From Aristophania vespae (lineage in GTDB: Bacteria > Pseudomonadota > Alphaproteobacteria > Acetobacterales > Acetobacteraceae), in assembly GCF_009906835.1 (NCBI RefSeq), contig NZ_CP047652.1, positions 567,001 to 631,000 of the forward strand: a DNA stretch of 64,000 nucleotides, in the 5' to 3' direction. Each line of letters starts with the position of its first letter. Position 1 is the stretch's first letter. Made by a program: the position numbers and the translations under genes. A model generated the notes under the pieces. The model searched no databases, was not told the origin of the DNA, and saw only the letters and a list, made by a program, of their open reading frames with translations. Shown piece by piece: positions 10,015 through 18,604 of the stretch.

Positions 10015-10219
10015 GATTCTTCCTGAGTGAAGAGAAAGCATAATTTGTTTTATAATTGCCTTCTAAATTAAAAGGTTCAACCCCTTTAACTTCAGGAAAA
10101 AATCTTATCTTTAGAAACTCGTAAAGAAATGTTAGCGCGTACATAATGTTTTAGGGCATAAAGGTTATGCCATTTTTTAAAATACGGGGTGGGCCCCCTG
10201 ACTACATTTGGAGGAAATA

Positions 10220-11605
10220 ATGTCCCAGGCAGATGAGTCCCTTCATCTTATACAGAAGGGATGGGCATTAAATAGCTGGCGTAATAAGCCAATTCGTCAG
10301 GCGCCTGTTTATGCAGATCAGGCTGCATTAGAGGCTGTAGAGGCGCGCCTACACCGTTATCCACCACTCGTTTTTGCAGGGGAAGCACGGCGCCTTAAAG
10401 CAAGATTAGCGCAAGCTGGACGGGGAGAGGCCTTCGTCCTGCAAGGTGGAGCCTGCGCTGAAAGTTTTAATGAATACACAGCCGATGTAGTGCGTGATAC
10501 ATTCCGTGTATTACTGCAAATGGCTGTTGTATTGACTTTTGGGGCCAAGGTACCAGTCATCAAAATTGGGCGTATGGCAGGGCAGTACGCCAAGCCGCGT
10601 TCTTCTGATGTTGAAAAGAAAAATGGCCTGGAGCTTCCTGCTTATCGTGGGGACATTATCAATGGGCCAGAATTTACGGCCCAGGCTCGTGAACCCGACC
10701 CAGCCCGTATGGAAACAGCTTATTTCCAGTCAGCTGGGGTAATGAATTTACTCCGGGCCTTTTCGCATGGTGGCTATGCTAATTTACACCGCGTTCATGG
10801 GTGGAACCTGGATTTTGTAGCGCGTTCACCAATGGCGGAACTTTACCAAGATTTGTCAAATCGGATTGATGAGACATTATCATTTGTTAAAGCATGCGGT
10901 CTAAATAGTGAATCAGCTCATATTGATGAAACCGAGTTTTACACATCTCATGAGGCGCTTTTACTCCCCTACGAGCAGGCACTAACGCGAATTGATAGCA
11001 CATCTGGGCATTATTATGACTGCTCGGCGCATTTCCTATGGATTGGGGATCGTACACGCCAACCAGACGGGGCTCATGTTGAGTTTTTACGCGGGGTCGA
11101 AAATCCAATTGGGATCAAAGTTGGGCCTACAACCACAATTGAAGATCTTGAACTTTTATTAGAGCGCCTTAACCCTCAGGATGAAGAGGGCCGCATTACG
11201 CTCATTTCTCGTATGGGGCAGAGCAAAGTGCGGGAGTTCTTACCTCCTTTATTAGAAGCTGTTCAGCGCACAGGTCGTCATGTCACCTGGCTCTGTGACC
11301 CTATGCACGGAAATACAACGACAACTTCAACCAATGTTAAAACACGTTCTTTTGAAGATGTTTTAGCGGAGGTTATTGGATTTTTTGATGTATTTAATAA
11401 GGCTGGCTTGCGGCCCGGTGGTGTTCATTTCGAAATGACAGGCCAAAATGTTACGGAATGTATCGGAGGAGCTCATTGTCTATCAGAAAATGATCTTGGC
11501 CAGCGATATGAAACATTTTGCGACCCTCGTTTAAATGCAGAGCAGTCATTAGAAATGGCGTTTTTACTCTCTAAGGCGCTCACAGAGGCAGTTGCTACGA
11601 AATAA
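10220..11605 (+). CDS. aroG: 3-deoxy-7-phosphoheptulonate synthase, class II
   Basis: Condenses phosphoenolpyruvate and erythrose-4-phosphate, the first step of the shikimate pathway. This is the plant-like class II (AroAII) family rather than the E. coli AroF/G/H type. Seen: GGACAESF (about residue 78, metal-binding Cys), the [14 protein letters not shown] segment that binds phosphate and [13 protein letters not shown] near residue 375, and [15 protein letters not shown] with the metal ligands His and Glu. The ATG at 10220 sits six bases after TGGAGG, a near-ideal ribosome site. A nicotinate phosphoribosyltransferase-like gene follows 49 bases on. No attenuator-type leader was recognised upstream, so the mode of feedback control is unknown. 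Confidence 0.95.
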   Translation: MSQADESLHLIQKGWALNSWRNKPIRQAPVYADQAALEAVEARLHRYPPLVFAGEARRLKARLAQAGRGEAFVLQGGACAESFNEYTADVVRDTFRVLLQMAVVLTFGAKVPVIKIGRMAGQYAKPRSSDVEKKNGLELPAYRGDIINGPEFTAQAREPDPARMETAYFQSAGVMNLLRAFSHGGYANLHRVHGWNLDFVARSPMAELYQDLSNRIDETLSFVKACGLNSESAHIDETEFYTSHEALLLPYEQALTRIDSTSGHYYDCSAHFLWIGDRTRQPDGAHVEFLRGVENPIGIKVGPTTTIEDLELLLERLNPQDEEGRITLISRMGQSKVREFLPPLLEAVQRTGRHVTWLCDPMHGNTTTTSTNVKTRSFEDVLAEVIGFFDVFNKAGLRPGGVHFEMTGQNVTECIGGAHCLSENDLGQRYETFCDPRLNAEQSLEMAFLLSKALTEAVATK

Positions 11606-11654
11606 TGACTCCATAAGGGTTTTCCAGCCTAAACGTGCGCAAAGGAACGTGTAT

Positions 11655-12836
11655 ATGACATCTCCCATACAGGAATTAGTTCAGGCAAGCGGTCCTTTGC
11701 AATCGCTGCAAGAAAAAGAAATTTACGACAGAACTGATGCTTATTTTGTAAGAACGCGAGAAATTGTTAAGCATTTTGGTGACGTTCGCGTAACTTATGC
11801 AGTCTTTATTCGGCGCCCTGTTCTTGCAGCCTATGGGTTGGCATTAAGCTGGTTGCGTAATGTTGCTAAAGCGCAGGGTTTTTCTTTTGACTGTCAGGAA
11901 AATTACGCCGAAGGAGAGTGGGTCGGAGCAGGCGAAGCTTTATTTTATCTCACTGGCCAGTTTTCTGAGCTTGTGATGTTAGAAACCCTGCTTTTACAAA
12001 AAGTCGGCTCAGCATGTGTTGCGGCATATAATGCTTATCAAATGGCAATAGCTTTACCCGAAGTTCCTTTTCTTGCCATGGAAGCACGCCATTGTGCCGG
12101 GGCAGAAATGCAGGAACTCATGGCTTATGCGGCTGCCGTAGGTTCACGCTCTGCTCAAAAAGAGGGGGCAAAAGGCTTTATAGGCAATGCTAATCACGGC
12201 ACAGCTGGTTTCTTTGGCCGTGAAAAAGGGCTTGGCACTATGCCGCATGCTCTTATAGGTTATGCAGGTTCTACGCTAAGAGCGGCCGAAATGTATGTTA
12301 AAGTTTATCCAGATGAGCCTCTTGTCGTGCTTGTCGATTATTTTGGCCGTGAAATTTCAGATGCGATAGAAGTATGCCGTCATTTTCCTGAATATGCCGC
12401 CCGCGGTGATTTAAGCGTGAGAATAGACACTCACGGTGGGCGCTTTATGGAGGGTTTGACAATGGCCTCATCTTACGAAGTGCTAGAGCGTCACAATCCG
12501 GGAATCATTCGCCATTATTGCTCGGATAAAGAGCGGCAATACTTGGTAGGTATGGGAGTTTCTGCTGCCGCTATCTGGCGCATGAGAGAAGCACTGGATG
12601 AGGCAGGTTTTCCTAAAGTTAAAATCATTGTTTCATCGGGTTTTAGTATTACAAAATGCATTACGATGAAGCAGGCAAAAGCTCCAATAGATGTTGTAGG
12701 CACTGGCTCTTTTTTGCCTAAAAGCTGGTCAGAAACTTACGCTACGGCTGATATTATCGCTTATAATGATAAGCTACGTGTAAAAGTAGGCCGCGAATTT
12801 TTACATCATAAATTTTGTCAGAAGCAGGACATATGA
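11655..12836 (+). CDS. pncB: Nicotinate phosphoribosyltransferase family protein
   Basis: The family forms nicotinate mononucleotide from nicotinate and PRPP, in salvage of NAD. The fold is suggested by the N-terminal segment VTYAVFIRRP (a substrate-channel Tyr/Arg pattern), the central EARHCAGAE and NANHGTAGFF segments, the VDYFGREISDAIEV strand with Asp, and a late SSGFSITKC stretch. At 393 residues it matches the short bacterial PncB-like branch. The ATG at 11655 is preferred because AAGGA lies eight bases upstream; upstream in-frame ATGs lack this. The next gene overlaps the stop by four bases (ATGA), so the two are translationally coupled. Substrate (nicotinate against nicotinamide) is not settled by sequence alone. 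Confidence 0.82.
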   Translation: MTSPIQELVQASGPLQSLQEKEIYDRTDAYFVRTREIVKHFGDVRVTYAVFIRRPVLAAYGLALSWLRNVAKAQGFSFDCQENYAEGEWVGAGEALFYLTGQFSELVMLETLLLQKVGSACVAAYNAYQMAIALPEVPFLAMEARHCAGAEMQELMAYAAAVGSRSAQKEGAKGFIGNANHGTAGFFGREKGLGTMPHALIGYAGSTLRAAEMYVKVYPDEPLVVLVDYFGREISDAIEVCRHFPEYAARGDLSVRIDTHGGRFMEGLTMASSYEVLERHNPGIIRHYCSDKERQYLVGMGVSAAAIWRMREALDEAGFPKVKIIVSSGFSITKCITMKQAKAPIDVVGTGSFLPKSWSETYATADIIAYNDKLRVKVGREFLHHKFCQKQDI

Positions 12837-13273
12837 GTACATCAGAGACAGCGCCAGCAGCTCAGGAATGGGTTGTAAAAATCATTGATCAATCCGGTGC
12901 CACAGAAGATAATATTATTGAGCAGGTTAAGGGATTTCTTGACCTCGCCCATGCCAATGCTTTTGCACGTGCTTATGTGCGCGATAGCATCGAAAGATGC
13001 CGCGTTCCGGGCGCTTCTAGTAGAGAGGTGCTGGAAAGTTGGTTCTCTTTTGGTGAAAATGCCGAAGTTATCGATGCGGGAGATGATGGCTGGAAGGCTA
13101 ACTCCGAACTTGATGATTTTGTCTCATCACCTGCAACGCCGATGGAACGCGATTGGCGCAGTCTTGATCCACGTCGTTTAGTTGAGGAAGACGGGGTATT
13201 TTTTGACGATAAGACCATAAATGATCACAATGATGAGGATGATTCTGAAGTGTCAGAAATTATCCGTCATTAA
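12833..13273 (+). CDS. Hypothetical acidic protein coupled to pncB
   Basis: No named family recognised. The product is 146 residues, soluble, and strongly acidic at its C-terminus (NDHNDEDDSEVSE). An N-terminal half of mixed helices (about residues 10-60, with FARAYVRDSIERCR) resembles a small folded domain. The start overlaps the upstream stop as ATGA with AGGA just before it, a classic coupling arrangement, which supports this frame over a 98-residue alternative in another frame. Tight coupling to the nicotinate phosphoribosyltransferase-like gene hints at a role linked to it, but that is guilt by association. It may be a lineage-restricted protein. Confidence 0.75.
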   Translation: MSTSETAPAAQEWVVKIIDQSGATEDNIIEQVKGFLDLAHANAFARAYVRDSIERCRVPGASSREVLESWFSFGENAEVIDAGDDGWKANSELDDFVSSPATPMERDWRSLDPRRLVEEDGVFFDDKTINDHNDEDDSEVSEIIRH

Positions 13274-13367
13274 AAGCTATTACAATGTCTATAAGGGTCT
13301 ATAAGAAATACTCTTTTTCAAAATGTCCCTTTTGAACTTTCTTTGAATATACTGAGACCATCCTGAT

Positions 13368-14702
13368 ATGAAACTTCGTTTTGCACCTTCTCCTACAGGT
13401 TCTCTCCATGTTGGTAATGCCCGCCTGGCCGTTGCAAATTACCTTTTTGCTCGCAAGCATAAGGGAACATTCCTGCTGCGCATGGATGATACTGATACAC
13501 AACGTGGTAGAAAAGAATATGAAGAGGGGATTAGACGCGACCTAAAATGGCTTGGTCTGGAATGGGACGAAAATGAGTGGCAGTCTAAAAGATTAGAGCG
13601 TTATGCCGAGGTTGTTGAAGAGCTTAAAGCATCAGGCCGCCTTTATCCCTGTTTTGAAAGTGAGCTAGAGCTTAAAATCAAGCGTGAGCAGCGTTTAAGA
13701 GCAGGTAAACCACCTATTTATGACCGTGCCATGCTCAAAATGACCCAGGAACAAAAAGAAAGGGCAGAGGCTAACGGTAAAGTCCCTTACTGGCGCTTTA
13801 AACTTACAGATAATATTCGCCACTGGCATGACCTTGTCATGGGTGATACGAGCGTTAAATTAACAGCAGTTTCGGATCCTGTTCTGATACGGGCAGATGG
13901 AAGTATTCTTTACACTTTAGCCTCTGTTATTGATGATCTTGATATGGGTGTTACTCATATTGTTCGTGGTGAAGATCATATTACCAACACGGGCGTACAA
14001 TTAGATATTGCCGAAGCTCTGGGAGCTAAGCCAGATCACTTTACCTTTGCCCATTTGCCACTTTTGCTTGGTAGTGCAGGGGAAAAACTTTCAAAGCGTA
14101 TTGGAGCTTTGGCTCTTTCTACATTGCGTCATGATGGTATTGAGCCGCAGGCTATTGTCGCTTATCTCGCTCGTTTAGGCACTTCTGATGACCCGGAAGT
14201 AGCTCCTATGGATGTTTTGATACGCGATTATGATCTTGGGCATGTTTCAAAATCTGCTGCACGTTTTGATATGTCTCAGCTATTAGCTCTAAATCGGCGC
14301 ACTTTGCATAGCCTTCCTTTTGATGAAGTGCGTGATCGTCTTCCTCAGGGAGCAGACGAAGCCTTTTGGCTAGCTATTAGAGGCAATATTGATCTTATCT
14401 CCGAAGTTTCTCACTGGTGGGATGTTTTTCATGGTTCAATCGTCCCTCCTTCTTTGACTGAAGAGCACGAATTTCTTTCCAAAGCTAAAGATCTTCTTCC
14501 TCCAGAACCATGGGATGAAACTTTCTGGAAAACATGGATTGGTAGCCTCAAGGCCGAAACAGGTCGTAAGGGTAAAACCCTGTTTATGCCTTTACGCTTG
14601 GCCTTAACGGGTGAAGATGCTGGCCCTGAATTAGCTCATATCATGCAGGTAATGGGGCGCGCTAAAGTTATTCAGCGCCTTGAAGATGCTCTTAATAGCT
14701 AG
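13368..14702 (+). CDS. gltX: Glutamyl-tRNA synthetase
   Basis: Class I aminoacyl-tRNA synthetase charging tRNA-Glu. The HIGH-type signature is FAPSPTGSLHVGNAR at residues 4-18 and the KMSKS-type loop is EKLSKR near residue 243. The Rossmann fold is followed by an alpha-helical anticodon-binding half. The 444-residue length fits the shorter GltX paralogue of alphaproteobacteria, which often carry two copies; whether this one charges tRNA-Glu, tRNA-Gln or both cannot be read here. The gene has its own gap upstream and a strong terminator downstream. Confidence 0.95.
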   Translation: MKLRFAPSPTGSLHVGNARLAVANYLFARKHKGTFLLRMDDTDTQRGRKEYEEGIRRDLKWLGLEWDENEWQSKRLERYAEVVEELKASGRLYPCFESELELKIKREQRLRAGKPPIYDRAMLKMTQEQKERAEANGKVPYWRFKLTDNIRHWHDLVMGDTSVKLTAVSDPVLIRADGSILYTLASVIDDLDMGVTHIVRGEDHITNTGVQLDIAEALGAKPDHFTFAHLPLLLGSAGEKLSKRIGALALSTLRHDGIEPQAIVAYLARLGTSDDPEVAPMDVLIRDYDLGHVSKSAARFDMSQLLALNRRTLHSLPFDEVRDRLPQGADEAFWLAIRGNIDLISEVSHWWDVFHGSIVPPSLTEEHEFLSKAKDLLPPEPWDETFWKTWIGSLKAETGRKGKTLFMPLRLALTGEDAGPELAHIMQVMGRAKVIQRLEDALNS

Positions 14703-14734
14703 GACGATTGTCAGACAAGTTACTCAGTAAAAAT

Positions 14735-14768
14735 AAAAAAAGCGCCTTTGTGAAAAGGCGCTTTTTTT
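14735..14768. terminator. Bidirectional Rho-independent terminator
   Basis: A-run plus AGCGCCTTT / AAAGGCGCT plus T7: a textbook intrinsic terminator for gltX. Read on the minus strand it also has a T-run and would end the trmJ transcript after it passes through the adjacent 8-bp repeat array. Confidence 0.92.
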
Positions 14769-14784
14769 ATTAAGAAGTTTTTCG

Positions 14785-14976
14785 CAGACTACCAGACTAC
14801 CAGACTACCAGACTACCAGACTACCAGACTACCAGACTACCAGACTACCAGACTACCAGACTACCAGACTACCAGACTACCAGACTACCAGACTACCAGA
14901 CTACCAGACTACCAGACTACCAGACTACCAGACTACCAGACTACCAGACTACCAGACTACCAGACTACCAGACTAC
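14785..14976. repeat. Tandem array of 24 perfect copies of an 8-bp unit
   Basis: The unit CAGACTAC is repeated 24 times without a single change over 192 bp, followed by a partial CA. The period is eight, not a multiple of three, and there are no spacers, so it is neither coding nor CRISPR. The array lies between the bidirectional terminator and the trmJ stop codon (five bases away), that is, in the 3' untranslated region of the trmJ message, where it reads as GTAGTCTG. The unit has no self-complementarity. Perfect identity implies recent expansion by slipped-strand replication and likely copy-number variation between strains. Confidence 0.97.
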
Positions 14977-14981
14977 CAAAT

Positions 14982-15755
14982 TTATTGATCCTGCCGCCCA
15001 TGGGCCAAGGCCCTTACGACTCCATGAAGGGTACGGAGCTCCTGCTCAGTCACTTCTCCACGGGCAAAAAGATGTCTGATATTACGTACCATGCCCGGCT
15101 TCTTTTGTTCATTACGTAAAAAACCTGTTTTTTCCAAATCATGAACAAGGTGATTCACAAAGTTTGTGACTTCCCCTTTTGTCGCAACATGAGTCTCATT
15201 TGTCATAAGTGAGCGCTCAGGGGTTTGGTCGTGGGTTAAATACCATTCATAAGCCATGACGAGCACAGCTTGGGCAAGGTTGAGCGACATAAAATCGGGG
15301 TTAAGAGGGTAGCGAATGAGCGTGTCAGCACGCGCCATGTCCTCATTATCCAAACCTGCTCTTTCAGGACCAAATAAAATACCTGCTTTTAAGCGACGCT
15401 GGCTTACGGCACGTAGCTCTGTAGCGGCTCCACGGGCTGTCAAAAGTGGTTTTATGATATGACGAGGGCGTGGGCAGGTCGCAAAAACACGATGAAGATC
15501 GGCAACAGCCTCATCAACCGTATCAAAAACCTTTGCTTCTTCTAAAATACGGTCAGCCCCAGAAGAAGCAAACCAGGCTCGCTCTTGTGGCCAGCCATCA
15601 CGGGGCGCTACCAACCTAAGGTGAAACAGCCCCCCATTAGCCATCGCACGGGCAGTCGTGCCGATATTAACAGCTAATTGAGGGCGCACGAGGATGATAA
15701 CGGGGTCAAAAGGACCTAAAGGAGCAATGTCAGCTCCACCATCGCGTCCGGTCAT
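14982..15755 (-). CDS. trmJ: tRNA (cytidine/uridine-2'-O-)-methyltransferase TrmJ-like
   Basis: SPOUT-class methyltransferase using S-adenosylmethionine; TrmJ methylates the 2'-O of position 32 in the anticodon loop. Seen: N-terminal VRPQLAVNIGTTARAMANGG (motif 1, with the Asn and Arg typical of the family), a central FGPERAGLDNEDM (motif 2) and NPDFMSLNLAQAV (motif 3), which together form the knotted SAM site. The C-terminal 80 residues are a helical extension, as in TrmJ rather than TrmL. At 257 residues, length is normal. The start is four bases after the cysS stop on the same strand, so the genes form an operon. The stop abuts the 8-bp repeat array. Confidence 0.9.
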   Translation of the reverse strand: MTGRDGGADIAPLGPFDPVIILVRPQLAVNIGTTARAMANGGLFHLRLVAPRDGWPQERAWFASSGADRILEEAKVFDTVDEAVADLHRVFATCPRPRHIIKPLLTARGAATELRAVSQRRLKAGILFGPERAGLDNEDMARADTLIRYPLNPDFMSLNLAQAVLVMAYEWYLTHDQTPERSLMTNETHVATKGEVTNFVNHLVHDLEKTGFLRNEQKKPGMVRNIRHLFARGEVTEQELRTLHGVVRALAHGRQDQ

Positions 15756-15758
15756 GCT

Positions 15759-17129
15759 TTATCCTTTACGCCACGTTGTGCCATGGGGGCCATCTTCTAA
15801 TAAAATACCTTGCTCTGCCAGAGCATTGCGAATGGCGTCAGCTTTGGCAAAATTCTTGTTTTTCTTTGCGTCTAAACGTTCGGCAATGTGGTTTTCAATA
15901 ATTTCTGGGGAGAGAGACACATCACCTTGAAACCATTCACTAGGTGTTTGGTTGAAAAGCCCAAGAAGTTTGCCGCTATTATAAAGCTCATTTGCAGCAT
16001 TCTGGTCACCTCCAATAGCGAGATCAGCAAGCCTATGGAGGTCAGATAAAGCGAGAGATGTGTTAAGGTCGTCGCACAGGGCTTTAAGTAATGGAGCTGA
16101 AAGAGCGTTACTATTTTTAATAGGGGGTGTTTTCTCTAGGGCTCGGTAAAAGCGATCAAGAGTTTTCTTGGCCTCTTCAAGTTTTTCCCAGGAAAAATCA
16201 AGTGTCGAGCGGTAGTGGGATCCAAGATATAGAAGGCGTAATGCTTCTGCTGGTGAATGCTCGAGGGCTTCTCTAATTGTATGGAAATTGCCTAGTGATT
16301 TAGACATTTTCTCTCCATTAGAGAGTAACATTCCCACATGCACCCAGTAGCGTGCAAAATCACCATGAGGGTGAGAGCATAAAGATTGTGCTCTTTCATT
16401 TTCATGGTGAGGAAAGAGCAGATCATTACCCCCCCCATGAATATCAAAGCTCTCACCCAAATAATGATAGGCCATTGCTGAACATTCTATATGCCAGCCC
16501 GGTCTGCCACGTCCATAGGGGCTTTCCCATCCTGGTTCTGATGGGGCAGATGGTTTCCAAAGAACAAAATCACCAGGATCACGTTTATAAGGGGCAACCT
16601 CAACACGAGCACCAGCACGCATGTCATCTAATGAGCGCCCTGATAAATTGCCATAACTCTCAAAAGAATGGACATCAAAAAGAACATGTCCTTCAGCCTC
16701 GTAAGCATGGCCTTTTTCGAGAAGTTCGCCAATCATGACGAGCATATCATCAATATGGGCTGTGGCGCGGGGTTCTATATCAGGAGGCAGAATGGAAAGT
16801 TCCTGCAAATCCTTGTGAAAATCTGTAGTTGTTCTATTTGTAAGGCAGGCAATATCCTCACCTAATGTTTCAGCCCTTTTTATGATTTTATCATCAATAT
16901 CAGTTATATTACGGACATAGGTAACATTTTTGTAAAGCGTTCTAAGAACACGGACTAATATATCCGCACAGAGCATGGCTCTAAGATTTCCAAGATGAAC
17001 CCGGTCATAGACAGTAGGGCCACAGAAATAAAGACGAACATTTTCCCGATCCAGAGGAACGAATTCTTCTAGAGTGCGGCTGTGGCTATTATAAAGATAG
17101 AGCGTAGGGATTGGGTTTTGTTGATTCAT
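15759..17129 (-). CDS. cysS: Cysteinyl-tRNA synthetase
   Basis: Class I synthetase charging tRNA-Cys. Motifs: the CGPTVYDRVHLGNLRAM signature (HIGH equivalent HLGN) at about residues 31-47, the zinc-binding HIECSAMA, and KMSKSLGN near residue 275. At 456 residues it is full length. The gene contains an intact run of eight Gs on the coding strand (16429-16436, encoding the Gly triplet of HGGGND), a useful contrast with genes here that are broken at shorter G runs. It leads the cysS-trmJ unit and is divergent from the MATE gene. Confidence 0.97.
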   Translation of the reverse strand: MNQQNPIPTLYLYNSHSRTLEEFVPLDRENVRLYFCGPTVYDRVHLGNLRAMLCADILVRVLRTLYKNVTYVRNITDIDDKIIKRAETLGEDIACLTNRTTTDFHKDLQELSILPPDIEPRATAHIDDMLVMIGELLEKGHAYEAEGHVLFDVHSFESYGNLSGRSLDDMRAGARVEVAPYKRDPGDFVLWKPSAPSEPGWESPYGRGRPGWHIECSAMAYHYLGESFDIHGGGNDLLFPHHENERAQSLCSHPHGDFARYWVHVGMLLSNGEKMSKSLGNFHTIREALEHSPAEALRLLYLGSHYRSTLDFSWEKLEEAKKTLDRFYRALEKTPPIKNSNALSAPLLKALCDDLNTSLALSDLHRLADLAIGGDQNAANELYNSGKLLGLFNQTPSEWFQGDVSLSPEIIENHIAERLDAKKNKNFAKADAIRNALAEQGILLEDGPHGTTWRKG

Positions 17130-17179
17130 AAGCTGTTCAATGCGCCAGAGATGCGTTTAGTGCAACAGACTTCATACAT

Positions 17180-17195
17180 CAAAACATTTGTTTTG
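17180..17195. promoter_or_regulatory. Palindrome in the cysS/MATE divergent promoter region
   Basis: CAAAACA-TT-TGTTTTG is a perfect 7-bp-arm palindrome in the 92-bp gap between the two divergent starts, 27 bp before the MATE ATG. Could be an operator; no regulator gene is nearby. Low confidence because AT-rich palindromes arise by chance. Confidence 0.3.
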
Positions 17196-17221
17196 TATAA
17201 GAAGCGCGTTATGAGAGAATA

Positions 17222-18604
17222 ATGAACTTGCAGACCTCATCAAATCCGAATCAAATTCCTTATAGCAAACATGCATCATCTCTGATTCGTGTAGGATTGC
17301 CGCTAGCTCTTTCTCAACTTTCAGAAATGGCTATGGGAGTCACCGACACAATTCTTTTAGGTGGCTTAAGTGTCAGTGCCGTAGCCATAGGCGGTATTGC
17401 TAATAATTTCTTTTTTTCAACAATGGTGATTTTTCAGTCTCTTTTGGGAGGGGTGGGCGTTATGCTCGCTCATTCACGAGGGGCACAGGATCACGGCCAC
17501 GAAATCTCTCATGATGGGCGTAGCGTCATGAGTGCAGGGTTTATTCTATCGCTCTTTGCTTTTGTGCCGTGTTTGCTTATTTTATTATGTTCGTCATGGC
17601 TGTTTAGCATCATTGATGAGCCTACTGAAGTGATGACGAACAGCACACATTTTATCAATATTTTACTTTATTCCCTCTTCCCACAAATAGCTATTGTAGG
17701 CTTGTTTCGTGTTGCCCTTCCTTCTTTGGGGGCCGAATCATTGCTTTTATGGATCATGCCAGCTATGGCCCTGTGCAATGGCATAATGAATGCAGCGCTC
17801 ATTCATGGGTGGTTTGGCTTTCCAGCTTATGGGCTTTTTGGTTCTGCTCATGCAACAAGCCTGACAGGGTGGGCAATTGCCTTAGCAATGGTCTTTTTAT
17901 GTTGGCGCCGCCCCGAAGTGCGCTATGTGATGCACCCTGTAGCGGTAAAATTATCGGTTTTTAAAGAGTTGCTGCGTCTGGGGATACCCATGATGGCTGC
18001 CACAGCAGCTGAGCTGCTTATGTTTCAAATAACAACTTTAAGGGCAGGGACTTTAGGCACGCAGAGCTTGGCTGCCCACCAAGTGGCCCTGAATACAGCT
18101 TCGCTCTTATTTATGGTGAGTTTAGCAATTGGGCAGGCGGTCAATGTTCGGGTGGCTTACTGGCGTGGGGCCGGAAAAATGCCTCAGTCACGACGGTCAG
18201 CTGTTACAGCTATGGGGTTAGTGTTTATTTGGACAGCTCTCTCAGGCGCAGTTCTTATTTTCTTTCCTCAATATATTGTGGATCTGTTCTTCTCAGGAGC
18301 TCCAGCATCGCCTGAGACTGTGACTATGACCATTACCCTGCTTAAAATCGCCGGTATTTTCCAAATGGTTGATGGTTTTCAGACTGTTTTTGGTGGAGCT
18401 TTGCGTGGCTGCGGAGATGTTTATGGCCCTATGCTCATTACAGTTTGCAGCTATGGTGTTGTTGGAATTGGGTTAGGGGAATGGTTGGCCTTTCATCATC
18501 ATGATGGTGTGGCCGGTTTATGGATTGGTCTTGCTGTAGGGCTAGGTGTGGCAGCCCTTGCTTTAGGGGCAAGGACTTACCGTATTATGCACCGTCCTAT
18601 TTAA
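17222..18604 (+). CDS. MATE family multidrug efflux transporter
   Basis: Inner-membrane antiporter of the MATE (NorM-like) family that exports cationic drugs or metabolites using Na+ or H+ gradients. About 12 hydrophobic segments in two six-helix halves fit the family, as does the 460-residue length. The N-terminal helix carries RVGLPLALSQLSEMAMGVTD, where the conserved Pro and Glu/Asp positions of MATE lie, and the second half shows RLGIPMMAATAAELLMF. The substrate cannot be read from sequence. The last four bases overlap the end of the convergent MFS gene, leaving no room for a terminator between them. Confidence 0.9.
   Translation: MNLQTSSNPNQIPYSKHASSLIRVGLPLALSQLSEMAMGVTDTILLGGLSVSAVAIGGIANNFFFSTMVIFQSLLGGVGVMLAHSRGAQDHGHEISHDGRSVMSAGFILSLFAFVPCLLILLCSSWLFSIIDEPTEVMTNSTHFINILLYSLFPQIAIVGLFRVALPSLGAESLLLWIMPAMALCNGIMNAALIHGWFGFPAYGLFGSAHATSLTGWAIALAMVFLCWRRPEVRYVMHPVAVKLSVFKELLRLGIPMMAATAAELLMFQITTLRAGTLGTQSLAAHQVALNTASLLFMVSLAIGQAVNVRVAYWRGAGKMPQSRRSAVTAMGLVFIWTALSGAVLIFFPQYIVDLFFSGAPASPETVTMTITLLKIAGIFQMVDGFQTVFGGALRGCGDVYGPMLITVCSYGVVGIGLGEWLAFHHHDGVAGLWIGLAVGLGVAALALGARTYRIMHRPI

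Noticed and set aside
12885-13181. 98-residue alternative frame in the pncB downstream region
   Set aside because: The overlapping frame from 12833 has ATGA coupling and a ribosome site, and is longer.
14785-14976. CRISPR-like array
   Set aside because: Units are 8 bp, contiguous and identical, with no spacers and no cas genes nearby.
16352-16738. His/Gln-rich reading frame antisense to cysS
   Set aside because: Shadow of cysS; composition reflects the opposite strand.
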